This document shows positions 26,698-35,133 of a DNA stretch of 64,000 nt, one piece after another; within the stretch, counting starts at the first letter, position 1, and each line of letters starts with the position of its first letter. Origin of the DNA: Saprospiraceae bacterium (GTDB taxonomy: Bacteria > Bacteroidota > Bacteroidia > Chitinophagales > Saprospiraceae); assembly GCA_016722295.1 (NCBI GenBank), contig JADKGL010000026.1, positions 62,001-126,000 on the forward strand, read 5' to 3'. A program made the position numbers and the translations under genes. The notes under the pieces are model-generated. The model was not told where the DNA came from and searched no databases. It saw nothing but the letters and a program-made list of their open reading frames with translations.

Positions 26698-27513
26698 ATG
26701 GCAAAGAATAAAACTATTAATGTAAGGGGAACAGAGATAAGTGTTATTGACCAATCAGGTCAAAAATAGATTTCCTTAACTGATATGATTAAAGCTAAAG
26801 ACGGTGATTTCTTTATTTCAGACTGGTTACGTAATAGAAACACTGTAGAGTTTCTAGGCATTTGGGAAAGTGTTTATAATCCAAATTTTAATTATGGCGA
26901 ATTCGACATAATTAAAAGTCAGGCAGGCTTAAATAGTTATAGATTAAGTGTAAAAGAATGGGTAGAGAAAACCAATGCTATTGGTTTAAGAGCAACTACT
27001 GGCAGATATGGTGGCTCATTTGCTCATTCTGATATTGCTTTTGAATTTGGAATGTGGATATCTGCAGAATTCAAAGTATATCTAATCAAAGAATTTCAAC
27101 GACTCAAAGAAGATGAAAACGATCGCCTCAAACTTGATTGGAGTCTGCAACGTACATTGGCTAAAGTCAATTATCACATCCACACAGACGCTATCAAAGA
27201 AAATCTCATTCCTACCACACTTTCAAAAGATAAAATAAATTTCGTTTATGCCGATGAAGCGGATATGCTCAATATGGCCTTGTTCGGTACGACTTCTAAA
27301 CAATGGAGAGATGCCAACCCTAAAGCAGGGGGAAATATTCGTGATACTGCCAACATTGAACAATTGGTTGTATTATCCAATATGGAAAGCATTAATGCAG
27401 TACTCATTCACAATGGTTTGAGTCAATCGGAAAGATTGACACAATTGAATAAAATGGCAATCAGTCAAATGAAATCATTGATAAATAATATTTCTATAAA
27501 AAAATTAAAATAA
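26698..27513 (+). CDS. KilA-N domain protein, interrupted by an early in-frame TAG
   Basis: From the ATG at 26698 the frame reads MAKNKTINVRGTEISVIDQ and, after a TAG at codon 24 (26767-26769), continues ISLTDMIKAKDGDFFISDWLRNRNT, LGIWESVYNPNFN and GRYGGSFAHSDIAFEFGMWIS, which are KilA-N signatures. Intact relatives read SxQDYISLTDM across this spot, so Tyr-to-stop is likely. A new ATG six codons after the TAG (26785) could restart translation but loses the first strand of the domain. The C-terminal half holds DEADMLNMALFG and a helical tail. KilA-N proteins occur in phages and bacterial accessory regions and bind DNA. Probably impaired, with function unknown. Confidence 0.75.
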
Positions 27514-27889
27514 ATGCTACTTGCTAAGATTAGATATAAGCTGACTCTAGTAAAAAACTTTATCAAGATGGCCTTTATATAAAATAAATTTATAGAATAA
27601 GAAATTAAGGATATTTTTGAAAATTAGAAAATAGCAATATCAAAGTGGCAGAATATCTAACAAATTTACGTTTTGATGCTTTTAAAGCAAAATCTATATC
27701 AGCCTATTGAAATAGCCTGAAATAAAACTTTTGCAAATGTGTATAGAAGAATTTTTTACTTAGACAGTCCTATAATGAAGTTCATTTAGAGACAACGATA
27801 TACATCGACTGTTTAAATGAATCAAAAATAGTAAACGAATGTGAGTATAAATATACATAGAAAACAACATTTTTAACAAAAACAAGTCA
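27514..27889. other. Gene-free stretch after the KilA-N gene
   Basis: About 375 bases, AT rich, with stops in all frames. Short coding-like pieces (for example NEVHLETTIYIDCLNESKIVNECEYK in one frame near 27770-27860) hint at a decayed gene but no family could be recognised. Confidence 0.3.
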
Positions 27890-27897
27890 TATCTTTG
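27890..27897 (+). promoter_or_regulatory. -7 promoter element for the LamG T9SS gene
   Basis: TATCTTTG, exact TAnnTTTG, 21 bases before the ATG at 27919. It overlaps an in-frame TTG at 27895 that is therefore unlikely to be the start. Confidence 0.5.
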
Positions 27898-27918
27898 AAA
27901 CCAAAAAATTTAATAAAC

Positions 27919-28872
27919 ATGAAAAAACAATTACTATTTTTACTAAGCTTAATCTTGCAAGTAGCCATTTTTGGTCAGGTAAACAATGGCTTGAAAGCGT
28001 ATTATCCCTTTAGCGGAGATGCAATTGATCTCAGTGGAAAAAACAATGGGATCTTAATCGGAAAACCAGTTTTAACCACTGACCGATTTGGCATGAAGGA
28101 CTGTGCTTATCTATTTCCTGGTGACGCTTTGAACTATATTAGAGTTAATTATGATTCTGTTTTTGATGTATCGCCACAAGGAGCATTTAGTATTATCTTA
28201 TGGCATCAAGGTGGGTCAGCAGCCACTGCGGATTATGAACAATTATTTCAAAAAGGAGATCCTTCAAATACCAATAATTTTGGCTATAGTCTCGCTTTAT
28301 ACGATATCAATCAAGTAGTATTTGGAAATGGACTCCAAGGCTTATGGTCTAGAAATGTGAATTTTCAATTTCCTGATACAAATTGGTACAACATTGTAGC
28401 TATTTACGAAAACAAAAATTGGTATTTATACAAAAATACTGTTTTAGTGGATTCCGATACAAGTAGAAAATATGATATTCAAAAAGCAAATAACAATATT
28501 AGTATTGGTAAAAAGTTTGCTGGAAAAATTGATGATATCCGATTCTATGATCGCGCATTGAACACTTCGGAAATCGGTCAGATTTATAAACTTTCTAGCT
28601 CTTGTCAAGTGACCAGCAATACAGACTTTTACACTAAGTCAACGATCAATATTTATCCCAATCCTAGCGATTCGAAATTCACTCTACAATTAAAAGAATC
28701 GAGTGAAAATATAAATATCTCTGTTTATAATTTAACTGGTGCTGAGTTGTTAAAATACAATTTCAATGGAGATAATATTGTCATTGATTTAAGCTCATAT
28801 CAAAACGGATTTTACCTCGTTAAGATCCAATATAACGGAATTACTGAAAAGAGAATGATAGAGAAGAAATGA
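27919..28872 (+). CDS. LamG-like (concanavalin fold) secreted protein with T9SS tail
   Basis: 317 aa. Signal peptide MKKQLLFLLSLILQVAIFGQ, then NGLKAYYPFSGDAIDLSGKNNG, the classic start of a LamG/concanavalin A-like lectin domain, and ISIGKKFAGKIDDIRFYDRALN, its end. The last 75 residues (INIYPNPSDSKFTLQL ... YQNGFYLVKIQYNG ... RMIEKK) are a type A T9SS sorting domain. The product is likely a secreted or surface-bound carbohydrate-binding or adhesive protein. Monocistronic. Confidence 0.88.
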   Translation: MKKQLLFLLSLILQVAIFGQVNNGLKAYYPFSGDAIDLSGKNNGILIGKPVLTTDRFGMKDCAYLFPGDALNYIRVNYDSVFDVSPQGAFSIILWHQGGSAATADYEQLFQKGDPSNTNNFGYSLALYDINQVVFGNGLQGLWSRNVNFQFPDTNWYNIVAIYENKNWYLYKNTVLVDSDTSRKYDIQKANNNISIGKKFAGKIDDIRFYDRALNTSEIGQIYKLSSSCQVTSNTDFYTKSTINIYPNPSDSKFTLQLKESSENINISVYNLTGAELLKYNFNGDNIVIDLSSYQNGFYLVKIQYNGITEKRMIEKK

Positions 28873-29303
28873 TTTGACAAAATTTTTCAGATGAAATTAC
28901 AAAGATAGGCAGAGATAAGCAACACAATTTTTTTAAAAATTTTATCAACACAAAATGCACTATACTCCTCTTTTTTATTAAAAAATAGCAAAACGTCCAA
29001 ACATCTAATAATTAGTGCAATTTTTAACACTATTTGTTGTATTTTTAAATAACTGAAAAATACTTTCAAGATATCATGTCTTTGATGCTATATAAATCAG
29101 AGATAGAAAAGAAAATAGTAGCAGCTTCTTTTCTAAATAAGGCCACAAAAATAAATTACTTTCATTCGTATCTTAGTTGTTTAAAACAGAGGACCAAAAA
29201 ATGAAAGTACTTTTCTTATTTGAACACGATTTTAATAAACAGATTAAATCATAAACATACAGACTAAAAATAAAAATTTACTCGTTTGATAGAAAATAGA
29301 ATC
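28873..29303. other. Gene-free stretch
   Basis: About 430 bases with no credible gene on either strand. A text GTTTAAAACAGAGGACCAAA (near 29180) loosely resembles one near 30988-31010 (GTTTAAAACAATTGACCAAA), perhaps a decayed short repeat. Confidence 0.3.
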
Positions 29304-29945
29304 ATGAAGTCCTTTCTAATAGCATTATTAACAATAGTTACAATTTTCTATCAGCTCTATTTGAATAAAAATACAACATGCTTACAAATTGTTCAAAAAC
29401 CTTCTGGCGATACATTAGTTAAAGGAAATATTATGAATGGTTTGTACTATAAAAATTTTAACTTTATTTCTGTAACCGAAAAATATCTGCAAGGACACAA
29501 CTCATTGAATTCTAAATTATTGATAACTATTTATACAAATTACGACTCATCCAACCAAAAGGTTGATGCATATGTTCTAAAAACTTATTCTTGCAATACG
29601 AATTATATAGATTATATTTCCTGGATAAGAGATGAAAAACCAAAAAAGCCACTAGACAAAACGAAACCTTTTATTTATCATCCTGTAAGTGGCAAAATAA
29701 ATATTATAAAACATGGCGTTGTTATAAGAAAAAAGATTGATGATATTTTTGCAAAAAAAATATTAGAAAATGCATTAAATATTACTGAATGGCGAGAATC
29801 TAAGTGGGATGAAAAATCAATTGTTAATTTCTCTATTAAATCAAACGATGGCGAAGGTAAACTGTATTTTGGAAACTGTAATGAACGAATTCCTAAAACT
29901 ATTTTAACTTTATTTAATGATTTTGGAATACAACAAATAAACTAA
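29304..29945 (+). CDS. Hypothetical membrane-anchored or exported protein
   Basis: 213 aa from the ATG at 29304; the frame extends six codons to a TTG. N-terminal hydrophobic segment FLIALLTIVTIFYQLYL, then a soluble, lysine-rich body with segments KGNIMNGLYYKNFNFISVTE, NYDSSNQKVDAYVLKTYSC and FYHPVSGKI-like text, ending in LYFGNCNERIPKTILTLFND. No family recognised. Base composition is AT-rich like its neighbours. Confidence 0.5.
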   Translation: MKSFLIALLTIVTIFYQLYLNKNTTCLQIVQKPSGDTLVKGNIMNGLYYKNFNFISVTEKYLQGHNSLNSKLLITIYTNYDSSNQKVDAYVLKTYSCNTNYIDYISWIRDEKPKKPLDKTKPFIYHPVSGKINIIKHGVVIRKKIDDIFAKKILENALNITEWRESKWDEKSIVNFSIKSNDGEGKLYFGNCNERIPKTILTLFNDFGIQQIN

Positions 29946-30195
29946 ATTGAAATGGTAAAGTAGTTAAGCAAATTAGTACCAAGATAAATCTTACCCAATT
30001 GAGCTTTAACTTTCTATTCCAAAAGCTTTATTGCATAATTAAAATAATTTTCATGTTTTTACAATAAATAAGTAAAATTTAAGTTCATTTCATTGAAGTT
30101 TAAACACTGGAAAGAGAATTATTTTACTTTTACGAAGTAGAGTTCAACATACATTTAGAATAAAATAAAAAGCAGTACAACTAAATTTTTATTAT

Positions 30196-30831
30196 ATGAC
30201 AAAAAGGATAATTTTTATCACATTCAGTTTCATCGTGATTTCAAACATTACAGCACTTTCACAAAATTTCAAATTTGGTATTGTTGCTGGGCTTGATATC
30301 GCTAAGTCTCGTTATTCCAAAATACCTAATGCCTTTAGTGGATCTCAATCATACAATCCTATGATTGCATATAATTTCAATGGCTATATTGGATATAAAA
30401 AATCAGATTCGTGGGGATTCTCCATTGAACCTGGTTTTATACAAAAAGGTGGAAAGCAAAAAATTTCCAATGAAACATATGTAAGATTAAATCTTAATTA
30501 TTTGCAATTACCCATTTTGTTAGATTATTATATTTTTAAAAAACTATACATTTCACTAGGACCTGAGTTAAGTTACTTACATAGTGCTAAATTAAAATCA
30601 AAAGAAATTTCCAACAATATTACAGATTCCATCTACAAGCGTTTTGAGTTATCAGGTATCGTTGGATTAAATTATAAAATAACTGATTACTTTGATATTG
30701 GAATTAGGTATAATCATGGTTTGACCTATACAAGTAAAATTTCATGGTTTGATGACTCTGGAAAAGATTTAGGAGAATCTAATGAATATAATCAATACGT
30801 TCAACTAAATGTCAAGTATAAAATATTTTAA
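30196..30831 (+). CDS. PorT-family outer membrane beta-barrel protein
   Basis: 211 aa with a signal peptide (IIFITFSFIVISNITALSQ). FKFGIVAGLDIAKSR, WGFSIEPGFIQKGGKQK, LNLNYLQLPILLDYYIFKKLYISLGPELSYL and FDIGIRYNHGLTYTSKI are the strands typical of the PorT-like b-barrel-2 family; NYLQLPILLDYY is especially characteristic. Small outer membrane barrel of unknown function. Isolated gene. Confidence 0.8.
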   Translation: MTKRIIFITFSFIVISNITALSQNFKFGIVAGLDIAKSRYSKIPNAFSGSQSYNPMIAYNFNGYIGYKKSDSWGFSIEPGFIQKGGKQKISNETYVRLNLNYLQLPILLDYYIFKKLYISLGPELSYLHSAKLKSKEISNNITDSIYKRFELSGIVGLNYKITDYFDIGIRYNHGLTYTSKISWFDDSGKDLGESNEYNQYVQLNVKYKIF

Positions 30832-31065
30832 TAACTCTATGAAACTTTGCGGTAATAAATACACATTCTGCAATTTCAAAGCTAAACGGAATCAATAAAT
30901 TCAATTGTCTTATGTCAAATTTTTGATAGCTTAAGTGCAATATTATACACTTTTTTATTAAATTACATCTTTAAAATGAGTTAAGTCGTTTAAAACAATT
31001 GACCAAAGTAATAGAAAACTAAAATAATTTAACTGACTAAAAAATATTTCGACGAAAATAAAGAT

Positions 31066-31538
31066 TTATTTCCGATCCCTCGGTGGCCCTCCAGGAGCAA
31101 ACATCCTCAATGCATCTTGTATAATTTCATCGTATTTTATTTTTTGAGAATCCGTACAAATCGCTCTCAATTGATAAAAATGATCAAAAGTAACTACTTC
31201 AATTTGTCTCTGTAGGGACGTGATCGAATCCAAAGCTAATTGCAATGCTTGTGAATCAATTTTTTCATTGATTTCAATTGATCAAAATATTGTTCATGGA
31301 ACTTCCGATTTTTATCTTTAATAGTCTTAACTTTTTCGCGATGATCTGTCCTCAACTCTGCAAATTTATCTTGCTGCGCGTTGTCAAACTTTAATTCTTG
31401 TGTAAGGTAGTTTTCAATTCGAAATTTTGGATCTCTACCATTGCCGATTGTTCCTGATTTCCATAAAAAATAGAGACAGCTGAGATTCAAAAAAACTAAC
31501 ATCGCAATAATGAACAGGTATAATCTAGAATTTTTCAT
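31066..31538 (-). CDS. Spy/CpxP-like periplasmic sensor protein, frameshifted
   Basis: The start encodes a membrane anchor (LYLFIIAMLVFLNLSCLYFLW) and a helical domain (LTQELKFDNAQQDKFAELRTDHREKVKTIKDKNRK) with the Spy/CpxP pattern. The frame stops after KKLIHKHCN, but a shifted frame continues NEKIDSQALQLALDSITSLQ and ends ALRMFAPGGPPRDRK at TAA (31066-31068), the usual end of this family. The shift lies near a run of six T on the plus strand (31260-31265). The gene sits two bases after an anti-sigma-like gene and after an ECF sigma gene, so it may act as a periplasmic sensor for that pair, as CnrX does in CnrYXH. Confidence 0.7.
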
Positions 31539-31540
31539 TT

Positions 31541-31825
31541 CTACATTTGATTAAACTGAGAGAGATATTCTGAATAAACAGGATTAACTTTTCGGTCTGG
31601 CTTTCGATGCTCAAAATGATTAATTACAGCTATATTTACTGCAATTAAAAGAATTACACTTGCAGCTGCTATCCATATTTGTACTTTTTCCAAAGAACCA
31701 GATTTCTGGCGTTGTGCCATTAATTTATTCAAAATGTTTTCCTTCTGAGCGTCTTTCAGTTCTGAACTATTTTGTTCAAAATACTGGGATAAAAGTCGTT
31801 CTAATTCCTTTTCTTCCATGTTCAT
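31541..31825 (-). CDS. Putative anti-sigma factor (single-span membrane protein)
   Basis: 94 aa. The N-terminal 45 residues are charged and helical (MNMEEKELERLLSQYFEQNS, DAQKENILNKLMAQRQ), followed by one membrane span (IWIAAASVILLIAVNIAVI) and a short periplasmic tail. Size, topology and position immediately after the ECF sigma gene match small anti-sigma factors such as CnrY. No zinc-binding HxxxCxxC motif is present. Function is inferred from context. Confidence 0.6.
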   Translation of the reverse strand: MNMEEKELERLLSQYFEQNSSELKDAQKENILNKLMAQRQKSGSLEKVQIWIAAASVILLIAVNIAVINHFEHRKPDRKVNPVYSEYLSQFNQM

Positions 31826-31864
31826 ATTCCATTAGATGAAAAACTTATTGCAATCTTGCGCAAA

Positions 31865-32452
31865 TTATTTATTTTTTTCATAATAATCTTTCAAAAGTTT
31901 TTTTATGTTTTGTTTAGATCTAAATAGCAAGGATTCCACTGCAGATGCTGAAATATTCATGATGTCAGCAATTTCTTTATAACTGTATTCTTCCATTTTA
32001 TTCAAAACTAATGCCATTCTTTGATTGTCTGGCAATTGATCCAATGCTGCTTTAATTACTGTTTGTACTTGTTCGTACTCTATTTGTGTGCTAGTTGAAT
32101 AGGTGTCTGCAATATTTAATGCTGATTTTTGGATCTCATCTCCTCCAAAAATACTGACCAAAAAACCAGATCTTTTCTTCGCTGACTTTGACCTTTTTGA
32201 TTCCAAGCATTTTGATACTGCGATTTTATGGATCCAAGTCGATAGTTTTGATTGTCCCTTAAATTGTCCTATAGATTCAACAATGGAAATAAAAACATCT
32301 TGTGTTAGATCTTCGGCTTCGTGTGTTGAAGACGTCATTTGAAAACAAATGCGATGAATTTGATTTCCGTATTGAGAGATCAATTGACGAAATGCAAGTT
32401 CGCTTCCTTGCTTCAATTTCTCTATAAAAAATTCTTCCGTTTGATCTATCAA
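31865..32452 (-). CDS. ECF-family RNA polymerase sigma factor
   Basis: 195 aa. Region 2 is visible at the N-terminus (AFRQLISQYGNQIHRICFQMTSSTHEAEDLTQDVFISIVESIGQF with TWIHKIAVSKC) and region 4 at the C-terminus (QLPDNQRMALVLNKMEEYSYKEIADIMNISASAVESLLFRSKQNI). Directs RNA polymerase to a stress regulon. The only start in a good position is TTG at 32452; there is no upstream in-frame ATG. The first of a three-gene operon with the anti-sigma-like and Spy-like genes. Confidence 0.92.
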   Translation of the reverse strand: MIDQTEEFFIEKLKQGSELAFRQLISQYGNQIHRICFQMTSSTHEAEDLTQDVFISIVESIGQFKGQSKLSTWIHKIAVSKCLESKRSKSAKKRSGFLVSIFGGDEIQKSALNIADTYSTSTQIEYEQVQTVIKAALDQLPDNQRMALVLNKMEEYSYKEIADIMNISASAVESLLFRSKQNIKKLLKDYYEKNK

Positions 32453-32457
32453 ATTTA
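32450..32457 (-). promoter_or_regulatory. TAAATTTG match overlapping the sigma-factor start
   Basis: TAAATTTG on the minus strand matches TAnnTTTG but overlaps the presumed TTG start codon. Either the true start is downstream or upstream of what is assumed, or this match is fortuitous. Confidence 0.2.
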
Positions 32458-32520
32458 CGATTTCATTTTGAACTGCAAATATGTGTATTTAAATTCTTTC
32501 CTCCAATGTTTTCCAAAATT

Positions 32521-32554
32521 AAATGAAAAGAACCCAGTGAGTACTACTGGGTTC
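32521..32554 (-). terminator. Hairpin terminator after the heme peroxidase gene
   Basis: GAACCCAGT (32530-32538) pairs perfectly with ACTGGGTTC (32546-32554), a 9-bp stem with a 7-base loop. On the minus strand the hairpin is followed by TTTTCATTT, fitting termination of the peroxidase transcript that runs leftward from 32693. Confidence 0.6.
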
Positions 32555-32692
32555 TATGGATTAATACCAATTATAATTATGAAATAAATCCTAATTTGAT
32601 GAGTTCAATATTTTTATCTTCAAATCGATTTATTAATTTCGACATTGCATTTGACTTATTTGAACTAATTTGATTCATATTAATCTATTTTT

Positions 32693-34684
32693 CTAATCCA
32701 TTTTAATTATTTTTAATGTTTTGCTTTGTGTTGGTGTTTGAATTTTTACAAAATAATTTCCTGCTTGTAAATCATACATTGGCAAGCTTATTTCTCGCGA
32801 AATTGTTTCAAATTGGAAACTTTTTAATCGGCTACCTTGCAATGAAAAAATCTCCACATTGCAATATTTTTCTGCATCTACACTTTTAATTACAAAAGAT
32901 TCTTTGAATGGATTTGGAGCAATTGAAATTTCAGAGCTGATTTTTTGACTAGCTCTAGTATCTGCAGTCTGAATGGTGGATGGACAAGCCTCAGCATAAA
33001 ACACCCAAGTAGGAATATTTGTCAATGATGTGTTCCTTTTTACTACATCTGAAAGTTTAGTTCTTTTCAATTGATCTTTTAGTCTAGCAGAAATATATGG
33101 ATCATTCAAATAGAAATAATAATCTCCGTCTCTTAATTTTTCAAATTGATATTTCAACATGGCGTGCATTGTTTTACCAATTGATTTTCCAGGTAATCGA
33201 TCTTCAGCCAATAAACCAACCCAAAGATCAATATTATTAATATTTCCATAGAGTGATCTTAATTTTGTAGTTAACGTTATATCTGTGGAAATTTCTCCAA
33301 AACTAGTAGCAGCTTTTCCATTATAAAATCTTCTTGCAGCATTATAGTTTGGCAATCCATGATCTCTTCCTCTTTGTATATTAATAGCTGCTAGATCCAA
33401 TCCAAATCTTACTTGTGCAGTTGGACTTCCAAACAAAAAATTTCTCAGTACTGAATTTACTTTTAAATCTGTTTCATATTGTTGATGGGATGCTATTCCT
33501 TTGATGAATGGATCGATATTATATTCATAAACCAATTGTGGATTCCAAAATACTTCTAGCAAATCAAATTCACCTTGCCCCACCTCTTCACATTCATTAT
33601 CTAATACTAAGATATCGTCAGCTACCATAGAATGACCTATGCGATATGAAGCTGTTGCAAATGTGTTTAGAATATCGGGAGACACATTTGGATTATATTT
33701 TGTAAAAGTAGTTAAACTAACTCCCAATGCTGGTAGGAACTCTTGATATGTGATCACTTGTATCAATGCTCCAACTTCTTTTCTCGCTTGTTGATACATT
33801 TCTTCATCACTTCTTCCTCCTTCTGCCTTCAAACGATCACAAATGCGATTGTGCTCTCTAACGAATAAAACATGCATCGAAGTCAAAGCTGGATGTTCAG
33901 CTGCTCTTACATCACCTGCTACAAATGTTTTCACAGTTTTATTTTTATCATTTGCCATACTTGGTGCTGTAGAATCAATAATGCCACTATACTCTCCTGT
34001 AATCGTATTGTACGGAAGCAGATTACCCTTTGAGGTTTTCATTTTTCCATCTTTCATTGTACGCAGCCACAAAGCTCTTTGGTCATCTGAACCATAGACA
34101 TTCGATGCATCGATCCAAGCTGTCACTAGATTCACTTGTTCACGTGGAGTAGTTATTCCAGTACCTGCAAAAACTTCGCTTCGAGTAAATGGAATGTCTA
34201 ATGTAAATAAAGTTTCATTTGTTGGAAGTTTGATTGGAAATGATTCTGTTGTTGCAGTAGGCGTTTTTGTAATATCGTGATCTAAAAACTGCCCCCAAAC
34301 ATATACAAAACTACTTAAATTTCGATTTGTAAAAATAGTTGTAGGCTCATCACAAAGTTCATTCGATACCAATCTAGTGGATGGTCTTGTTGCTCCTGCT
34401 AAACTATTAAGTTTATCGCTATATTCAGCTGGAATTTCACGGGCTAGTTTTATTTCTGTCGCACCATATTCTAATTTATCTGATGACGTAATATTATTAT
34501 AAGTTCCATCAATTCTACGAAATTTATAATTTTTATTTGGTGGATTTGGATTGGGATTCCTTACTCTGCTGTTTTGATTAAATGGTAAATTATTAATCAA
34601 TCGTACTTTTTGAGCATCAGATGTGAACACTATTATAATTGCGCAAATTAATACTGCACACTTTTTCAAAATTGATCTTTTCAT
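32693..34684 (-). CDS. Animal-type heme peroxidase with T9SS tail
   Basis: 663 aa. Signal peptide at the N-terminus (VLICAIIIVFTSDAQK). The distal-histidine motif VWGQFLDHDITKT (His at about 136), the calcium/tyrosine-type AWIDASNVYGSDD, the proximal YRIGHSMVADD and NIQRGRDHGLPNYN are the diagnostic segments of the peroxidasin/myeloperoxidase superfamily. The last 75 residues (ISIAPNPFKESFVIK ... LQAGNYFVKIQ ... KTLKIIK) form a T9SS sorting domain, so the enzyme is probably exported to the surface. Likely oxidises halides or organics with H2O2. It is complete and has a hairpin terminator behind it. Confidence 0.93.
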   Translation of the reverse strand: MKRSILKKCAVLICAIIIVFTSDAQKVRLINNLPFNQNSRVRNPNPNPPNKNYKFRRIDGTYNNITSSDKLEYGATEIKLAREIPAEYSDKLNSLAGATRPSTRLVSNELCDEPTTIFTNRNLSSFVYVWGQFLDHDITKTPTATTESFPIKLPTNETLFTLDIPFTRSEVFAGTGITTPREQVNLVTAWIDASNVYGSDDQRALWLRTMKDGKMKTSKGNLLPYNTITGEYSGIIDSTAPSMANDKNKTVKTFVAGDVRAAEHPALTSMHVLFVREHNRICDRLKAEGGRSDEEMYQQARKEVGALIQVITYQEFLPALGVSLTTFTKYNPNVSPDILNTFATASYRIGHSMVADDILVLDNECEEVGQGEFDLLEVFWNPQLVYEYNIDPFIKGIASHQQYETDLKVNSVLRNFLFGSPTAQVRFGLDLAAINIQRGRDHGLPNYNAARRFYNGKAATSFGEISTDITLTTKLRSLYGNINNIDLWVGLLAEDRLPGKSIGKTMHAMLKYQFEKLRDGDYYFYLNDPYISARLKDQLKRTKLSDVVKRNTSLTNIPTWVFYAEACPSTIQTADTRASQKISSEISIAPNPFKESFVIKSVDAEKYCNVEIFSLQGSRLKSFQFETISREISLPMYDLQAGNYFVKIQTPTQSKTLKIIKMD

Positions 34685-35133
34685 AATTCTGTTTTTTTAA
34701 ATGAATAAATAATTGTTTCGAAAAGCAATACCTGCCTTCACTGAAAATTGTTATGTGGCATAAAAGAAAGCAAATTAAAATGTCGACTTCTTTTAACTCG
34801 CCTCAATGATGCGTTATTAAATAAGATGCAAATCGAAAAAATTCCTTGTGCGATGAATTGCTGAAGCTTCCATTTTCATGGTTTTCCTCTAGTAAAAAAT
34901 TTCTGAAACTGACACTTTTTGAAACTAAAATAAAAGAATATTCAAACAAACAGTATTACAATAATGATAAGACTTAAGGGTTTAATCTATTCTAAAATTT
35001 TTAATTACGTAAACTATTGTTTTATAAATTCAGACAATCAATTTAAAGTACTATCCGACATAATGAAAAAATCTAAGCAATGTCCAAATATAGCCGGACC
35101 CTAATAGTGCGCGCCTTAATCAATCGAAGCATC
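34685..35133. other. Gene-free stretch between the peroxidase and murF/alr genes
   Basis: About 450 bases. No credible gene, terminator or tRNA. It holds the upstream region of the peroxidase gene (no strict TAnnTTTG seen) and the 3' flank of murF/alr. Confidence 0.35.

Noticed and set aside
19878..26769. Stop-codon reassignment (TAG or TAA read as an amino acid)
   Set aside because: Both TAG and TAA end many intact genes in this window, so recoding is not supported.
26698..27513. Prophage or mobile element around the KilA-N gene
   Set aside because: No integrase, terminase, repeats or att-like sites flank it.
28887..29069. 60-aa minus-strand frame in the gap after the LamG gene
   Set aside because: Hydrophobic low-complexity chance frame with no start context.
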